A stretch of 64,000 bases of DNA. Source: Rhizopus arrhizus. Its lineage: Eukaryota > Mucoromycota > Mucoromycetes > Mucorales > Rhizopodaceae. Location of the stretch: the NCBI GenBank assembly GCA_024220505.1, contig JAKZZE010000007.1, forward strand, positions 1,922,001-1,986,000, given 5' to 3'. The notes under the pieces were generated by a model. It had not been told where the DNA came from. It did no database searches and was given only the letters and a program-made list of their open reading frames with translations. The translations under genes and the position numbers were made by a program. Of this stretch, positions 1 to 12,474 are shown piece by piece (position 1 is the stretch's first letter; each line of letters starts with the position of its first letter).

Positions 1-523
1 CACAACTTCTTTCGACAATGACAACTCCAACGACTCCTCATCCAATGAATCTATCTCACCATGGTTAATTCACAACATCAACGTCACCGATCTCTTTCAG
101 ACATACCAGCAACAGATATCCCCCACCGACTCGACATTCAAGATCGAAACTGACTTGCAAGAAATTTTGGCCCTTTCCGACATTCTTTTTCTGGCACCAA
201 ATGAACATAGCACACTCAAGTCCCAAGTTTTTGGCCTAGCGACATTACACTCCCTATGTGACCACGTTCTCAGTGATTTGATGAAAACGACCGACTCTAC
301 AGAGGACAACCAGCTCACAGACGACGAATTCATGACCATTACGCGAACCATATATGGGGTTGATGCCAAGACGAAATCAATAAGGGAAGCCAAGCTGGAT
401 CTTCTGTCACTCTCCGCTCGCATGACTGGAAACAAAGCCAGTGTTGTGGAAGGAATTGCAAATCTGTAAGTAGTAATATTAAAGTCATAAGGAAATGTGT
501 TTTTGAATTGTTATTCATTTATC

Positions 524-556
<33 letters not shown>

Positions 557-1225
557 GATAGCCTGACCAAGCTACCACGAAATCGACTGCTGAACTTGGA
601 CAAAATCGGTGAAGTTGAACTACAAAGCACATACTATGATGCATTCCTCTCTGAAATTATTGCCGACCAAGACCGAAATGTAGCACTGCGATGGGCCAAC
701 AAATCATCATCTGAAGAAGAGTCTGATATCCGACCCGATGCAATTATCTCAACACTGATGCAGCATGATTTTGGTTATCCTGTTGGTTTTGGTGAGGTCA
801 AGCCTGGAAATAGCTCCACAACAAAACACTCAGTTTGCATGGACATTCTTCGCCTGGGAATCACATCAAAAAGGGCAATCGACAAATGGCATTTGGGTGG
901 TTGTCTCGCGTTTATGATCAATGGCTTCTATATCTCCTTCTTCCTTGTCCGTAAACAGCACAAACACTTGTACACGATGACAGAAATTGGTGCTATGACC
1001 GTTGCCTCTTCCCTGTCGGAGCTTCACTCGTTCGCCTCTCTCAAGAACCTTGATATGTTGTCCAACATTGGTCGCTGCTTTTGGAACCATTGCAATGCTA
1101 CTGACGCTACTCCCAATGTTGAATCAACTGGTATTGATGACGGTTTTGTGGTTCCCATCTCCGACTTTTATGCTCTCATTGACAAGTCTCGCAACAAAGC
1201 CCGTGGCATGTCATCACGATATTGA
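1..1225 (+). CDS. PD-(D/E)XK-like hypothetical protein, left copy, 5' end outside window
   Basis: This is the plus-strand copy of the gene repeated in opposite orientation at 2295-3956. Two exons are visible, 2-465 and 562-1225, joined across a 96-nt intron (GTAAGT donor, long T-tract, AG acceptor) that continues the frame as an L-L-T-K-L-P sequence. The visible part encodes about 375 residues and matches the C-terminal part of the other copy apart from the intron T-tract length. A central RPDA sequence followed about 18 residues later by GEVKPG has the spacing of the P-D...E-x-K core of PD-(D/E)XK nuclease-fold proteins. That is a motif reading, not a demonstrated activity. The family looks like a lineage-specific multicopy one, but no function is recognised. 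The start codon lies upstream of the window. Confidence 0.75.
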
Positions 1226-1465
1226 ATACCCATTTGACACATCCTTCTTGGTAGTATAGTAGTATAGTCCCCATTCCGCCCCATATTCCCCACTCCACAA
1301 CACATGACATGAATAAAAAACAGATTTTTATGGATTTGATGACTGACATATTTGCAGATAATAAAGTGAGAAATAGAAAGGAAATAGTACTTGAAAACTA
1401 GTGAATGAGTCTCTATGTAGCCTCTTTATAAGATTTCAAGACGAGAGAGAGAACATTTAATCAAA
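1..1465 (+). repeat. Left arm of large inverted duplication
   Basis: Positions 1-1465 are the reverse complement of 2055-3516. The coding sequence is identical in translation. The only differences I saw are three extra Ts in the intron T-tract and one T/C change near 1335. The arm probably continues beyond the left edge. The end is sharp: both arms share the reverse-complementary sequence up to a TCAAA boundary and then diverge completely. Confidence 0.93.
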
Positions 1466-2054
1466 CTATGCCTTTATATAGGAAATGAAATTATTCAGGG
1501 ACCGAAGTGAGCTCAAGGTCAATTTTAGTATTGAGCTTAAACAATATAAACATTGTATATGAGTTTTAGGGAATATGTAGTAAGTAATATTATGTATTCG
1601 GTACTTGTTATTTCTTATATAAGATCTGAGTTATATCATACGAATAATAAGTATTAATGAGGTAAATACGACAGTGGACTTTTTCAATCTGGGAATGCGT
1701 TTGTCATGTTTTGACATGTCAAGAAGATACAGTCTTATCATTCTGGACTAAATTTTTACAAATGAGTTTGAATAAGAATAGATCCTGATAATTAGTAACT
1801 GCCCTGAATAATATGTTTCAGTTTATATCTAGACAGTTTATTACTAACATCAGTTTATAAAAAATTTTCTATACTTGTCAAATCATATCGGTCGTAACTA
1901 TCTTTTATCATCTAATCTCAGGTCTTGCTCAACTAATATAAATAGCCTTAAAATCTTTCTTTAATAAAAGAATTCGACTTTTAGAACTATTATTCGGTCT
2001 CGTTAATTCTTCTTTGTCCTATTTTTTATACTTAAAACACTTCAAAAGGCGTAA
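1466..2054. other. Unique spacer between inverted arms
   Basis: A 589-bp AT-rich sequence sits between the two 3' ends of the inverted gene copies. It holds no open frame of note, no tRNA and no recognisable mobile-element end. Because it is unique and not palindromic, the inverted structure is not a simple snap-back assembly artefact of a single locus. Confidence 0.6.
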
Positions 2055-3516
2055 TTTGATTAAATGTTCTCTCTCTCGTCTTGAAATCTTATAAAGAGGC
2101 TACATAGAGACTCATTCACTAGTTTTCAAGTACTATTTCCTTTCTATTTCTCACTTTATTATCTGCAAATATGTCAGTCATCAGATCCATAAAAATCTGT
2201 TTTTTATTCATGTCATGTGTTGTGGAGTGGGGAATATGGGGCGGAATGGGGACTATACTACTATACTACCAAGAAGGATGTGTCAAATGGGTATTCAATA
2301 TCGTGATGACATGCCACGGGCTTTGTTGCGAGACTTGTCAATGAGAGCATAAAAGTCGGAGATGGGAACCACAAAACCGTCATCAATACCAGTTGATTCA
2401 ACATTGGGAGTAGCGTCAGTAGCATTGCAATGGTTCCAAAAGCAGCGACCAATGTTGGACAACATATCAAGGTTCTTGAGAGAGGCGAACGAGTGAAGCT
2501 CCGACAGGGAAGAGGCAACGGTCATAGCACCAATTTCTGTCATCGTGTACAAGTGTTTGTGCTGTTTACGGACAAGGAAGAAGGAGATATAGAAGCCATT
2601 GATCATAAACGCGAGACAACCACCCAAATGCCATTTGTCGATTGCCCTTTTTGATGTGATTCCCAGGCGAAGAATGTCCATGCAAACTGAGTGTTTTGTT
2701 GTGGAGCTATTTCCAGGCTTGACCTCACCAAAACCAACAGGATAACCAAAATCATGCTGCATCAGTGTTGAGATAATTGCATCGGGTCGGATATCAGACT
2801 CTTCTTCAGATGATGATTTGTTGGCCCATCGCAGTGCTACATTTCGGTCTTGGTCGGCAATAATTTCAGAGAGGAATGCATCATAGTATGTGCTTTGTAG
2901 TTCAACTTCACCGATTTTGTCCAAGTTCAGCAGTCGATTTCGTGGTAGCTTGGTCAGGCTATCGTAAAAAAAAAAAAAAAAAAAAAAAAAAGTGATAAAT
3001 GAATAACAATTCAAAAACACATTTCCTTATGACTTTAATATTACTACTTACAGATTTGCAATTCCTTCCACAACACTGGCTTTGTTTCCAGTCATGCGAG
3101 CGGAGAGTGACAGAAGATCCAGCTTGGCTTCCCTTATTGATTTCGTCTTGGCATCAACCCCATATATGGTTCGCGTAATGGTCATGAATTCGTCGTCTGT
3201 GAGCTGGTTGTCCTCTGTAGAGTCGGTCGTTTTCATCAAATCACTGAGAACGTGGTCACATAGGGAGTGTAATGTCGCTAGGCCAAAAACTTGGGACTTG
3301 AGTGTGCTATGTTCATTTGGTGCCAGAAAAAGAATGTCGGAAAGGGCCAAAATTTCTTGCAAGTCAGTTTCGATCTTGAATGTCGAGTCGGTGGGGGATA
3401 TCTGTTGCTGGTATGTCTGAAAGAGATCGGTGACGTTGATGTTGTGAATTAACCATGGTGAGATAGATTCATTGGATGAGGAGTCGTTGGAGTTGTCATT
3501 GTCGAAAGAAGTTGTG
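2055..3516 (-). repeat. Right arm of large inverted duplication
   Basis: Partner of the arm at 1-1465. The homologous part stops at 3516 only because the left arm runs off the window, so the full repeat could include the rest of the gene to 3956 or beyond. There are no short target-site duplications or classic transposon ends at the inner boundaries (1465/1466 and 2054/2055). Confidence 0.93.
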
Positions 3517-3956
3517 GATGATGGCGGTAATGAATTGCTGAATGTATTGGTTGCATTGCTGTGGCTGCTGGTGTTGTTCCTGTTGGTATTTTCCCAGTTG
3601 GCTTCATTCTGAGAAGTGCTTGCATTAGAGGTGGAGGTGGAGGTGGAGGTGGAGGTAGTAGCGGAAGGAGAGTCGTTGCTGCGATCAACGTGAGGTGTTT
3701 CTTCCACAATGATTTGGTCCACAAGAGCTGAGCAGGAAGCATGGGTATCCGATATTACCTTTGACCGGGCTTGTTCCTTCCAGAAATTAGTGCTATCCAT
3801 AGATAAATTCCATTGCTTGAGTTCGGCTAACAGGCGAGTTTTAGTATCATGTTCAAAATACTTTTCAAGAATAGTTCGATAACGCGCCTGGCAGTATTGA
3901 CGATCGTATAATTCAAAGTGGCGAGCAAAGGATTTCAAAGAAAGAGAATTTCGCAT
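2295..3956 (-). CDS. PD-(D/E)XK-like hypothetical protein, complete right copy
   Basis: Minus-strand gene of two exons, 3956-3052 and 2958-2295, with a 93-nt intron. It encodes 522 residues and ends with a TGA. The N-terminal 60 residues are basic and helical-looking. Residues about 90-170 are a low-complexity Ser/Thr/Asn linker containing an (ST)n run coded by a GGT-GGA type tandem repeat on the plus strand. The C-terminal half carries the RPDA...GEVKPG pair that resembles a PD-(D/E)XK active site, followed by a hydrophobic segment (GGCLAFMINGFYISFFLV). The start chosen is the only in-frame ATG that gives the long first exon. Nothing homologous in function is recognised. It could be a mobile-element-associated nuclease-like protein or a host multicopy family. 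Confidence 0.8.
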
Positions 3957-4619
3957 AATAAGCTTTGTTTACCTCTCGGTTTTTGGAAGACGAATCCTCC
4001 TGATCTGGAGAGTTCAAAGTAAGCTTCTTTTCCTGTTTTATCTGTATTTACTGCTGTGAATAGTCTTGCTTTTTGATAAGACAAATAAATAAAAATACAC
4101 CTATTGTTCAATATACTGAGACGGAAGAAGAAAAAGGAGAAAAAGGGAGAAAAAAAAAATCATATTTGGCAACATTGTCTTTTTTAATTTATTATACAAA
4201 TTTATCAAGAGGGCCGACTACATGTTCTTTATTAAAAATAAAAGAGTAAAATATAGTGTTAAAGACGACCTTTTGATCCAAGTGACACTTTGCCTCCCCG
4301 AATTGTAGAAACTTGCTCACAAATTACTCTAGTAGACTGTCAGGGAATGAATAAGACACCCAATTTCATTCTTTGACAGTTGCCTTTAAGACAAAAATCT
4401 AAAACATTTCCAAAATAGCAATCATATTTTCCCAATTAATTAATATGTTTTTCTCATTTTAAAAGCTCTGAAGTCTCATTTATTTGGAAATTTTTCAATT
4501 TTAGGTAAGATCAATAAAGCGTCACAGTGGCTTGTATAAATTTCTCTGTAGGGATTGTATCATCCATCCTTCTTTTAAAATTTTTTTTTCCCCTTCTTCC
4601 TCTTATTTTTATTTTAAAA
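3957..4619. promoter_or_regulatory. Divergent intergenic region upstream of RPL30 and the PD-(D/E)XK-like gene
   Basis: About 660 bp separates two divergent start codons. It is A/T-rich with poly-A and poly-T tracts, and a pyrimidine-rich stretch (4575-4605) lies just before the RPL30 ATG, as is common for fungal ribosomal-protein genes. No specific operator is identified. Confidence 0.4.
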
Positions 4620-5085
4620 ATGGCACCTGTCGCAAAGTCCAAGAAGAACGCTGAATCCATCAACTCTCGCCTTCAACTCGTTACCAAATCTGGTAAATAC
4701 ACTCTTGGATACAAGTCTTCTTTAAAGACTATTCGTCAAGGAAAAGGTAAAGTATTAAATTGACTACAGTTTTACCTGGGGGGCAGGAGCCCAATATAAA
4801 AAGTAGTCATCTTTTTTGTTTACATCTTGCCCCTTTTAGGGCTGAGAATGTCCCCCCAACCGATCACTGACATTTTATTTTATAGCCAAGTTGATCATTA
4901 TCGCCGGTAACTGTCCTCCTCTTCGCAAGTCTGAAATTGAATATTATGCCATGTTGTCCAAGACTGGTGTCCACCACTACAATGGTAACAACATTGATCT
5001 CGGTACTGCTTGCGGTAAGCTTTTCCGTACCAGCGTTCTTTCTATCACTGATGCCGGTGACTCTGATATTTTGACCGCTCAATAA
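4620..5085 (+). CDS. RPL30: Large ribosomal subunit protein eL30
   Basis: Two exons, 4620-4746 and 4886-5085, are separated by a 139-nt intron with a CTGAC branch-like site, giving 108 residues, the usual length for eL30. Family signatures seen are [20 protein letters not shown] at the N-terminal half, then [20 protein letters not shown] and the glycine/cysteine segment [11 protein letters not shown] near the C terminus. eL30 is a component of the cytosolic 60S subunit with the L7Ae-type RNA-binding fold. In other fungi it can control splicing of its own message by binding a kink-turn; a GGGGGGCAGG / TCCCCCC pair inside this intron is compatible with folding, but I cannot test it. An upstream in-frame ATG is unlikely because the chosen start gives the conserved N terminus. 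Confidence 0.96.
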
Positions 5086-6080
5086 ATAAAAAATTCAATT
5101 TTTTTAAAAATTTAATGAAGCCTTCAGCTTGTCTTTAAATATACATTATTTTTATGTTTTCTTTCAAATGACATGTGGAAAAAAGCTGTATTTAATACAA
5201 AAAAGGAGATATTTTAGGATTTTACATTATCTCCCGATGTATAAAAGACTCAAACGCATTTTTTTTAAGAGTGCTTATTACATTACAATTTAAATTTGCT
5301 TGTAGCAAAGGACGTGGAGATACATGAGGTGATTAAATTAGCGAATATCTAATAAAAATAGCTTTACAAAATAATGCTTTTTTTTCTTCTGTATAGGATG
5401 CTAATGTTACATTGCCATTTCTGATAGCTAACTATTTCTTGGTTTTGTAAATTTGAGCATTATCTGACGGCTGAGATCAACTGCCTTTCACCTCCCATTT
5501 CAAGAAATTGCTTTTATCATACATCAAATGTAAATATAAATGAAAGCAGCAATCTGCAATACACAGGCACAAACCAAGTGATTGACTTCCTTTACTTTAC
5601 TGCAACTTGCCAAATCTTAAAAACTATTATTCCTTTTGAATTGGCGAAAGACTGCTTTAATCACATTTTCTGTTTTGTTTCACAGCATAAAACTAACAGC
5701 TGATATTCGGCCATTTAAGCATATTGCTGACGAGAAGAAAAAAAAAAGATGGTTTTATTTTAATTGACAATATGAAACTCTAGTAAATTATAAAATAATC
5801 ATGTAGCTATTTCTCTACAAAGAAACTCATTTGATATGTCAAACACTTAGAAATTTTTAATTATAGTTTTATGAATTAATCTGTACATGGATGATACCAA
5901 GATATAAAATAACAAAAAAAAAAGAGGGATGGAAGGAGAAGAGAGGGATGATTGTCCCGCACAGCGCATGAAATACATGTAATATAGGGTGATGTTGATT
6001 CCAGTAAGAAAATAAAGCATGAATTCGAAAAATCCCAGTGTTTTTTTTTTAATGATTTATTTATTTGTACACAAGTTGTT
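5086..6080. other. Intergenic region, RPL30 to RAD6
   Basis: Roughly 1 kb of AT-rich sequence lies between two convergent genes. An AATAAATAAA-like polyadenylation signal immediately follows the RPL30 stop. I see no credible coding, tRNA or repeat feature. Confidence 0.5.
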
Positions 6081-6775
6081 TTATTCCCAAGATTGTTCAA
6101 CGGTTTCTCGAACTCTTCTTACATATTCTTTTCTATTCTCTCGATAAAGATTGGCTGCTTCTGCATTAGCTGGTGAGTTGGGATTAGGATCATTAAAAAG
6201 TGATTGAATACTGGTTAATATAGCAGCAACATCATAGGTTGGACTCCATCTATTTTGTAAAATATCTAGGCAAAGTTCTCCATTGGCATATACGTTGGGG
6301 TGAAACATCTTTGATACAAATTTGACCTGAGGTGGTTTATTTGGCTTTACAGAAAAAAAGAGAATTAGATTGTTATAAACAAGGAGAAGGGATATAAAGG
6401 AGAAATTTTGACTTACATAGGTTTCATCAAATTGTAAAACCAATTTGAATGTACCATCCTCAAAAGGAGTATCAGCTATTTCAAAAATATAATTAATTAT
6501 CATAAAACCTATAATTTTTTTTTTCTTATACCTGGACCAAAGATGACAGCATTCCACATCATGATGTTGTCTGGACAAGGTGCGCCTATAAAAACAATTG
6601 TTAATAAATTCCATCTTTAGAGAGCAATGGTTAAATGTAACCTGAGACACCAGCTATATAAAATAAGAGTTAGAGATGAATAAAGAAAAGGAATGCAACA
6701 TCAAGACTTACCTGGTGGGTCGCTTTGAATTCCCTTAAAATCACGCATAAGCCTTCTTCTTGTAGGTGTGGACAT
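6081..6775 (-). CDS. RAD6: E2 ubiquitin-conjugating enzyme Rad6/Ubc2
   Basis: Five exons on the minus strand (6775-6712, 6653-6642, 6585-6532, 6475-6417, 6344-6081) give 150 residues. The protein starts [14 protein letters not shown] and contains [11 protein letters not shown] and the active-site context [20 protein letters not shown] with the catalytic cysteine in GELCLDI. It ends [12 protein letters not shown] without the long acidic tail of budding-yeast Rad6. This E2 works with Bre1-type and Rad18-type ligases in histone H2B monoubiquitination and post-replication repair in the nucleus. Introns are 56-72 nt. The second exon is only 12 nt (it supplies A-G-V-S-G), and skipping it would keep the frame. 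One residue of note is FKGIQSD, where most relatives have a charged or bulky residue instead of G. Confidence 0.95.
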
Positions 6776-6916
6776 TGTCTTATGATTTATTTATTTATTT
6801 TGATTTGTATTTAGAAAAGAAACAGAAAGAAAAAAAAGAAAATGAATACGTAGCTTACAAACCTTTATCAAGTGACTGTTCATTGGTGCAGTTTTCTTCA
6901 GGTCCGATTTTTAATT

Positions 6917-6956
<40 letters not shown>

Positions 6957-9900
6957 AGAAATGACAGATTATTAATCAAGAGAAACAGAATGTGAGACAT
7001 TTGTAGTTTATTATCGACTTTTGAAGAATAAAATAAAACAGCTGGTTTGTTATTTGCAAATTGTAGCTTTATACAACATGGGAAAGCCCATTTCAGCAAT
7101 TTTGCAACTTTCACATCGCTAGTATTGACATATTGATGCAGTAATTTATGAGAAATAAAATGCCAACCGTATGTAGAATATACTTAAAGTTATACTCTTG
7201 CTCATTTGTGTATTGATGATGTCTGCAGAACAATGATACACTTGAAGTTACAATAGACGAAAACGCACTCAATTAATATGGCAACTCGAGTTTTTTTTTT
7301 TGATCTCATTATTAGTTTAAAGATACACTTTCTGTATCAAACTGAAGCAATTATTTTTAAATACCAGAAAGAATATGGTATGCGATTACCCTCGTATGCT
7401 GCCGAGCCAAAGATTTTATAATTACCATTGATGGAGCACTAAAATAGATTTTTTCTTCCGACTATTCAACAATATAAAACCTGAGTACTACTTTAAGTTA
7501 TGAATTTAATAATATTCTTTATTTAATATTCAATCTTCTTAGCTACCTGTGGGTACTTTTTATATTCTTTTTGCTATTTAATTAGCGGATACTGAAAAGA
7601 ATAGTCCAAAATTGGACATGCTCGGAAAGTATAGAAAGACCAATAAACATTATTTTAGCTTGGAACTTTAGTTACATCTAAGATGCAGTAGATTCCTGTC
7701 ATATAGAAAAAGTAATAACTTGCTAAAATATGCTCTCAAGGACTACCTACAATGGATATCTTATAATCATTATGATATCAGCAAAAAGGTGTGCTTTTGT
7801 AAGCTATACGATTTTGAAGTAAACCAATACGCTGTTCGTATAAATCGTAGCAAGATTGACATAATCAATTGCGTTGTGATCTAAAGAGTATCATGTAATA
7901 GTAATTAAGTATTATTTAAGTTTAATAGTGTGATTATATGGAAATGTCGATTTATTAACATGTGCAAGCATTTATATTAAATTATGTATAGATTTTAATA
8001 GCAACATGTGGCATTCACTCAGTGGCATAGTATACATAATACTTTACTAATTGCTTATTATATGAGTTATTTTATATCGTGGAATGCTTATGATTTTGAG
8101 CAAATGACTAAATAAAATCATTTTGTATATTTTGGTCCTATTGAGTTATTATTCTGTATTATCGTTTTTGTGAACAAAACGTCTACATAAAATACACGCT
8201 GCGTCAAAATTGGGCGTTATTTATAAAATGCAAAAATAAGAACGAAATACATTATGTGTTGCTGGATCAAAAAGACTGACAGAATGTCGAGTAAATCATT
8301 AGTGATACGAAAAACCTATAAAAGGCGATTTTTTAAGCAAGAAGTTGGGGAATAATTTACAAAGTGTTTAAGACATTATTATGTCTTGCATTCCTATTTG
8401 TTCATGGTTTTCCCATATGCCCTTACTCATCAACATTTTTCTTTTCTTTCCCAAACTTTGACATACAGAGAGCTTGGAGCCTTTTGAAACATGGCATCAT
8501 AGCCATCAAGCATTTGACTTTTTTAATCAGCTATCCGTTCATGATACGCGCCTATTTTCTGCAGCCGTGTTTGACTTGCTGCTATTTGCTACAATATCAT
8601 CAATATCGGATGTTAGTGGATTCAAATAGCGTAACATGGATGGCTTCTTGTCAATCAGCTTTTGCGTATGATTCCCAACTGCTTTATGTCTGTTTACTTC
8701 TGCCGTCTGATTGATTACTGTTCCTTAATTTGGTTTTTAAGTTATTGAGGATATCAGAGTTATTTCGTGATATCGCTAAACATCATGTAAAACCTTATTT
8801 TATACACATTTGTGTTTTTTTTGGGGATGGCTATTCACTAATAGAGGCATTTTGTTCTTTTTCCAAATGGTGCAACCTCAACGCAATTCTCATCAATAAA
8901 ACATCACTTAACACTTACACCCAGCCAAACCTTTTCTCTTCATTCCCATGTAGAAAAAAAAAAAAGTATTTCTGAATGCAGCCGGTTCAATGTGAAGTCA
9001 GGCCTCAAGATCTATTTTTATTCTCTCTCCAGCCTGTTCGGAGTGATCTTCTTGGTTACCCTTTTTTATGTATATACTCTTGCCATTTGTATTTCCAAGA
9101 TGTGTCGTAAAGATTCATCTACTGGATCTTGCGCTATTTTTGTGTACTAATTACCTCACATTGCCAATATGCTATTTCTTGCATAAAGCAAAATCTAGTC
9201 ATCTTTTGTCCTTTGAATAATACATAATGCATTGCGTGAACAATTCCAATATTCTAATAGTGAGAAACGTTAAGATTTATTTATACAATCAATTAAATTA
9301 GATGACTGACAAAAATAAAAATAAAATCTTGTCGTTATACTTGGCAATGTTCTCAACATATATATACACTGTATACCTTTCATACATGTCGAGTAAATTC
9401 AATTTATAAATTATAATGTAATAATACATCCAATTCTTTAAAAAGGAATAGTATATTGATATTATGTGTTGGAGTACTTAGTCAGAATGCAATTTTAACG
9501 AGATCTTAACTGTAAATATAGAAGCTTAATAATTATCTTAATAACAATTCGAAATCCTAATGACAATTAGGATCAATTTTCTAATATTTTTGAAGTAATA
9601 CAGACAAACTTTTTCATTAGTAAATGACATAAATCGAATTTCCAAAAATATGTTATACTGAAAGCCTCCCTTGAGCTAGCAGACAAATAATTTATTTTTC
9701 CCTAGAAACAACTATATTTATCCATCCCCCTACACTCCAATTTACGAAGTGTTACACACCAAGGTTGTTCCATAGCAGCCTTACTTTTCTTATTAAATGC
9801 TCAAAATGCCCTATCGAATTTTTGAGATCTCCAACCTGTATCAACTATATCAGTGACTCTATATCACTACAAGTAAGTGAGGCTTAAAATGAGATGTTCT

Positions 9901-12171
9901 TTATTTAATAAATATTGCGCGTCTGTTTGTACTTTTTATAATCTAATAATGGACATATTGCAGATTGGAAAAACAGTGGGAATTAGATACATTTTGTCAG
10001 AACAATAGAGACATGGCAAGTTTATTCAGAGAAAGTTATTGTTGCTTTATTAATTTTCTTTACTTGGATAAAGAAATCCTTTGATATCCCATAAACCTTT
10101 ACTTTCTAATTATGAAATGTATTCTGGATCGATTGGCTAGCTTACCTAACTTTTCATCAGAGCTAAAGTGATTCTATTCATTCTATGTAAGATATGGTGG
10201 ATACCTTATAAGTTGAAATTGTTTCAAATGAACATACAAATTAAAAACTATTACGTCTAAGTCAAGAGAGATTGGGTAAGGTGTTCTTATATTACTCATT
10301 GGTCCAGGGTGCTTAAACTTGGCACTCGCATCATTAAAATTCTAATTGCAGGATATATTGTCAATAAAAACATTTTTAACTATTAATGTAAAAGGTTCTT
10401 TTTGATCTACAGCCATGCTATGAAATTGATAGGTGGTTTCTGAATGGAGAGAATTAGAATTTGAAGACGATGTGATAAAGTCGTTGTCAGGCCACAAACC
10501 ATATTGCCCTTAGGCACTTTTACGGACAGTTATCGTATTCTAACTCATTTCAAATATGATTCATATTCAAATTAAGGGTTGAACAAACATTTTTTTTGGC
10601 ATCGTTATTACATCTTTAAACTGCTTTATACACATAGCTCTTCCATTGATTACTGAAAATTTTCTTCTTTACGATATAAATGAATATCCATACATTGGTA
10701 TATAGCTTTTCAAAGGAGACGAATCCATTGTTATGTAAAACTTTATCTTTTGAAAATTTTTCATAGATGGATTATCATACTAAACTATAAACGATAGTGC
10801 CGATACGATATGCTTAAATTAGAATTGAATTTATGAATTTATCACAAACATGGTATTCATCATGTTTGGCCCCATAGTTAGCTTTCAGGTAAGTGTATTG
10901 AAGCTTACGTTCTCCTAGAAGAGCTAGTTAGCAGGTTTGTGTCTCAAGGTTTAATATTAATGTACATATACTTTGTTATGTACTGCTACTATCCATTTTT
11001 AATATAACATAAATGAATAATTGACATTACATTAAATTAGTCAAATAATACTGTCTATTACTTATGAATGATTATATGATCGGTTAGCCAATAGCCAAAG
11101 CTTTTACCTTTCATTTTTTTAAAGTTGGAAAGTACATATTTGAATATAAATTACATACAGAGCACGCTAAAACTATTAAAAATACTCTATAGTTACTATT
11201 AAGAAAGTATTTCAAGCTGCACATGTATAACAAGTTAAAATCTACAATGAATTACTTTTGCTTAGTTTACCAACTCACCGACATATATTGGCTTTACATG
11301 AAGAAGTTTGGCATCTTCTTGCTTGAAATTGACCTTCAACTAAGATTTATTGTTCATCGTTTATGGTTATTGTTTACAAGTAACTTTGATAAAGTAACAT
11401 TAAAGGGATAAGACTTGTTTTTAAGCGCCATTGTGTTTTTATTGTATGTAAATTTGATACTCTATTTTTGGTCTTGTTACGTCAATTGTAAATGAGTTCT
11501 GATAAAACTAGACAAACCACAAGTGATGTAACTTGCCTTATAAGCAGAATCTATTAAATTATAGGCGCATTATTTGAGCTCACATAATACTATGCTAAAG
11601 AAAAAGAGGATTTATTAGTAACAGTAAAAGGATAATTTAAAAATTCTGTAATGACTACTTTGGTAATTGAGTAAGTCATCCTTCTTTTTTATCTTTTCTA
11701 TCATCCGCAAATATGTCTGATCTTATTGCTACTTTGATTTTTTATCATTATAAAAATAAATGTCTTGTATCAATAAGTAAAAAAAAAAAAAAAAAGAAAA
11801 ACGCACCCACACGCCAACCATTGAATACACATTGTTCTAGTAAAAAACAGACAATCTTATTCAGTATGCTTAGCTTTTATTAATTTCTTGTTGGCAGAAT
11901 TCATCAGTTATATAGACATATTCTTCAGCTTCACTGTCACTCTAATCTCAATCAAGTGGGTAAAATAATAAAATGCAGCTTCTTCACTTTTCTATCAAAG
12001 AATTCATATGACAGAAAGCAAAAAATAGGTGTAAAGTATAAAGACTGCATAACAAATCTATCAATACAATGAAGTGTGATTTTATAAATGATAAAAAGCA
12101 CATTTATTTTTTATATAAATTCGATATGAATTGCACTAGAAAAGTTATTTCTTTCGTTAAAGTTTAATATA
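6776..12171. other. Gene-poor AT-rich region
   Basis: About 5.4 kb without a supported gene. A poly-T tract of 34 nt occupies 6918-6951, upstream of RAD6. The stretch 8450-8650 has a plus-strand frame without Met that reads like decayed protein (EPFETWHHSHQAFDFFNQL, then SAAVFDLLLFATIS) before a stop; it may be an old pseudogene, but I cannot name it. Elsewhere I see only AT-rich sequence, and no tRNA A/B-box pair. Confidence 0.5.
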
Positions 12172-12474
12172 ATGTTTAGTCTTAATGCTTTTTTTAGCTC
12201 TTCTGCTTGCTCTCCTAATGCTACCACTTGTTCCCGCTCTTGCTCACCTGCTACAACCACTTCTTGTAATTCTCAATCAAATATCTTTTCTTTCCTTTCT
12301 TCATTTGCTAATCGGTTGATTAAGCCACTCTTTATTATCGTCATAAAGATCTCTTTTGTTCTCTTGCGTTTTTCCTTGAGACTGATATGGGAAACAGCAA
12401 AAACAGCTACCGAATGCATAATAGAAATAACAAAAGTAATTTTTTCAGAAATTAAAAATGCCCTACGAGCTTAG
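12172..12474 (+). CDS. Hypothetical small Ser/Cys-rich membrane-type protein
   Basis: Intronless ORF of 100 residues. The N-terminal third is rich in Ser and Cys (SSSACSPNATTCSRSCSP). The middle is hydrophobic (PLFIIVIKISFVLLRF), enough for one membrane segment, and the C-terminal part is amphipathic. An AT-rich leader with a TATATAAA-like sequence lies about 55 bp upstream. No family is recognised, and in a 9-kb gene desert this could be a chance ORF. Its composition is less AT-skewed than surrounding random frames, which is the only positive argument. Confidence 0.35.
   Translation: MFSLNAFFSSSACSPNATTCSRSCSPATTTSCNSQSNIFSFLSSFANRLIKPLFIIVIKISFVLLRFSLRLIWETAKTATECIIEITKVIFSEIKNALRA

Noticed and set aside
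8364..8714. 116-codon plus-strand ORF with a hydrophobic start
   Set aside because: It begins at a GTG and an alternative frame through the same DNA looks more protein-like; at most it overlaps a decayed gene.
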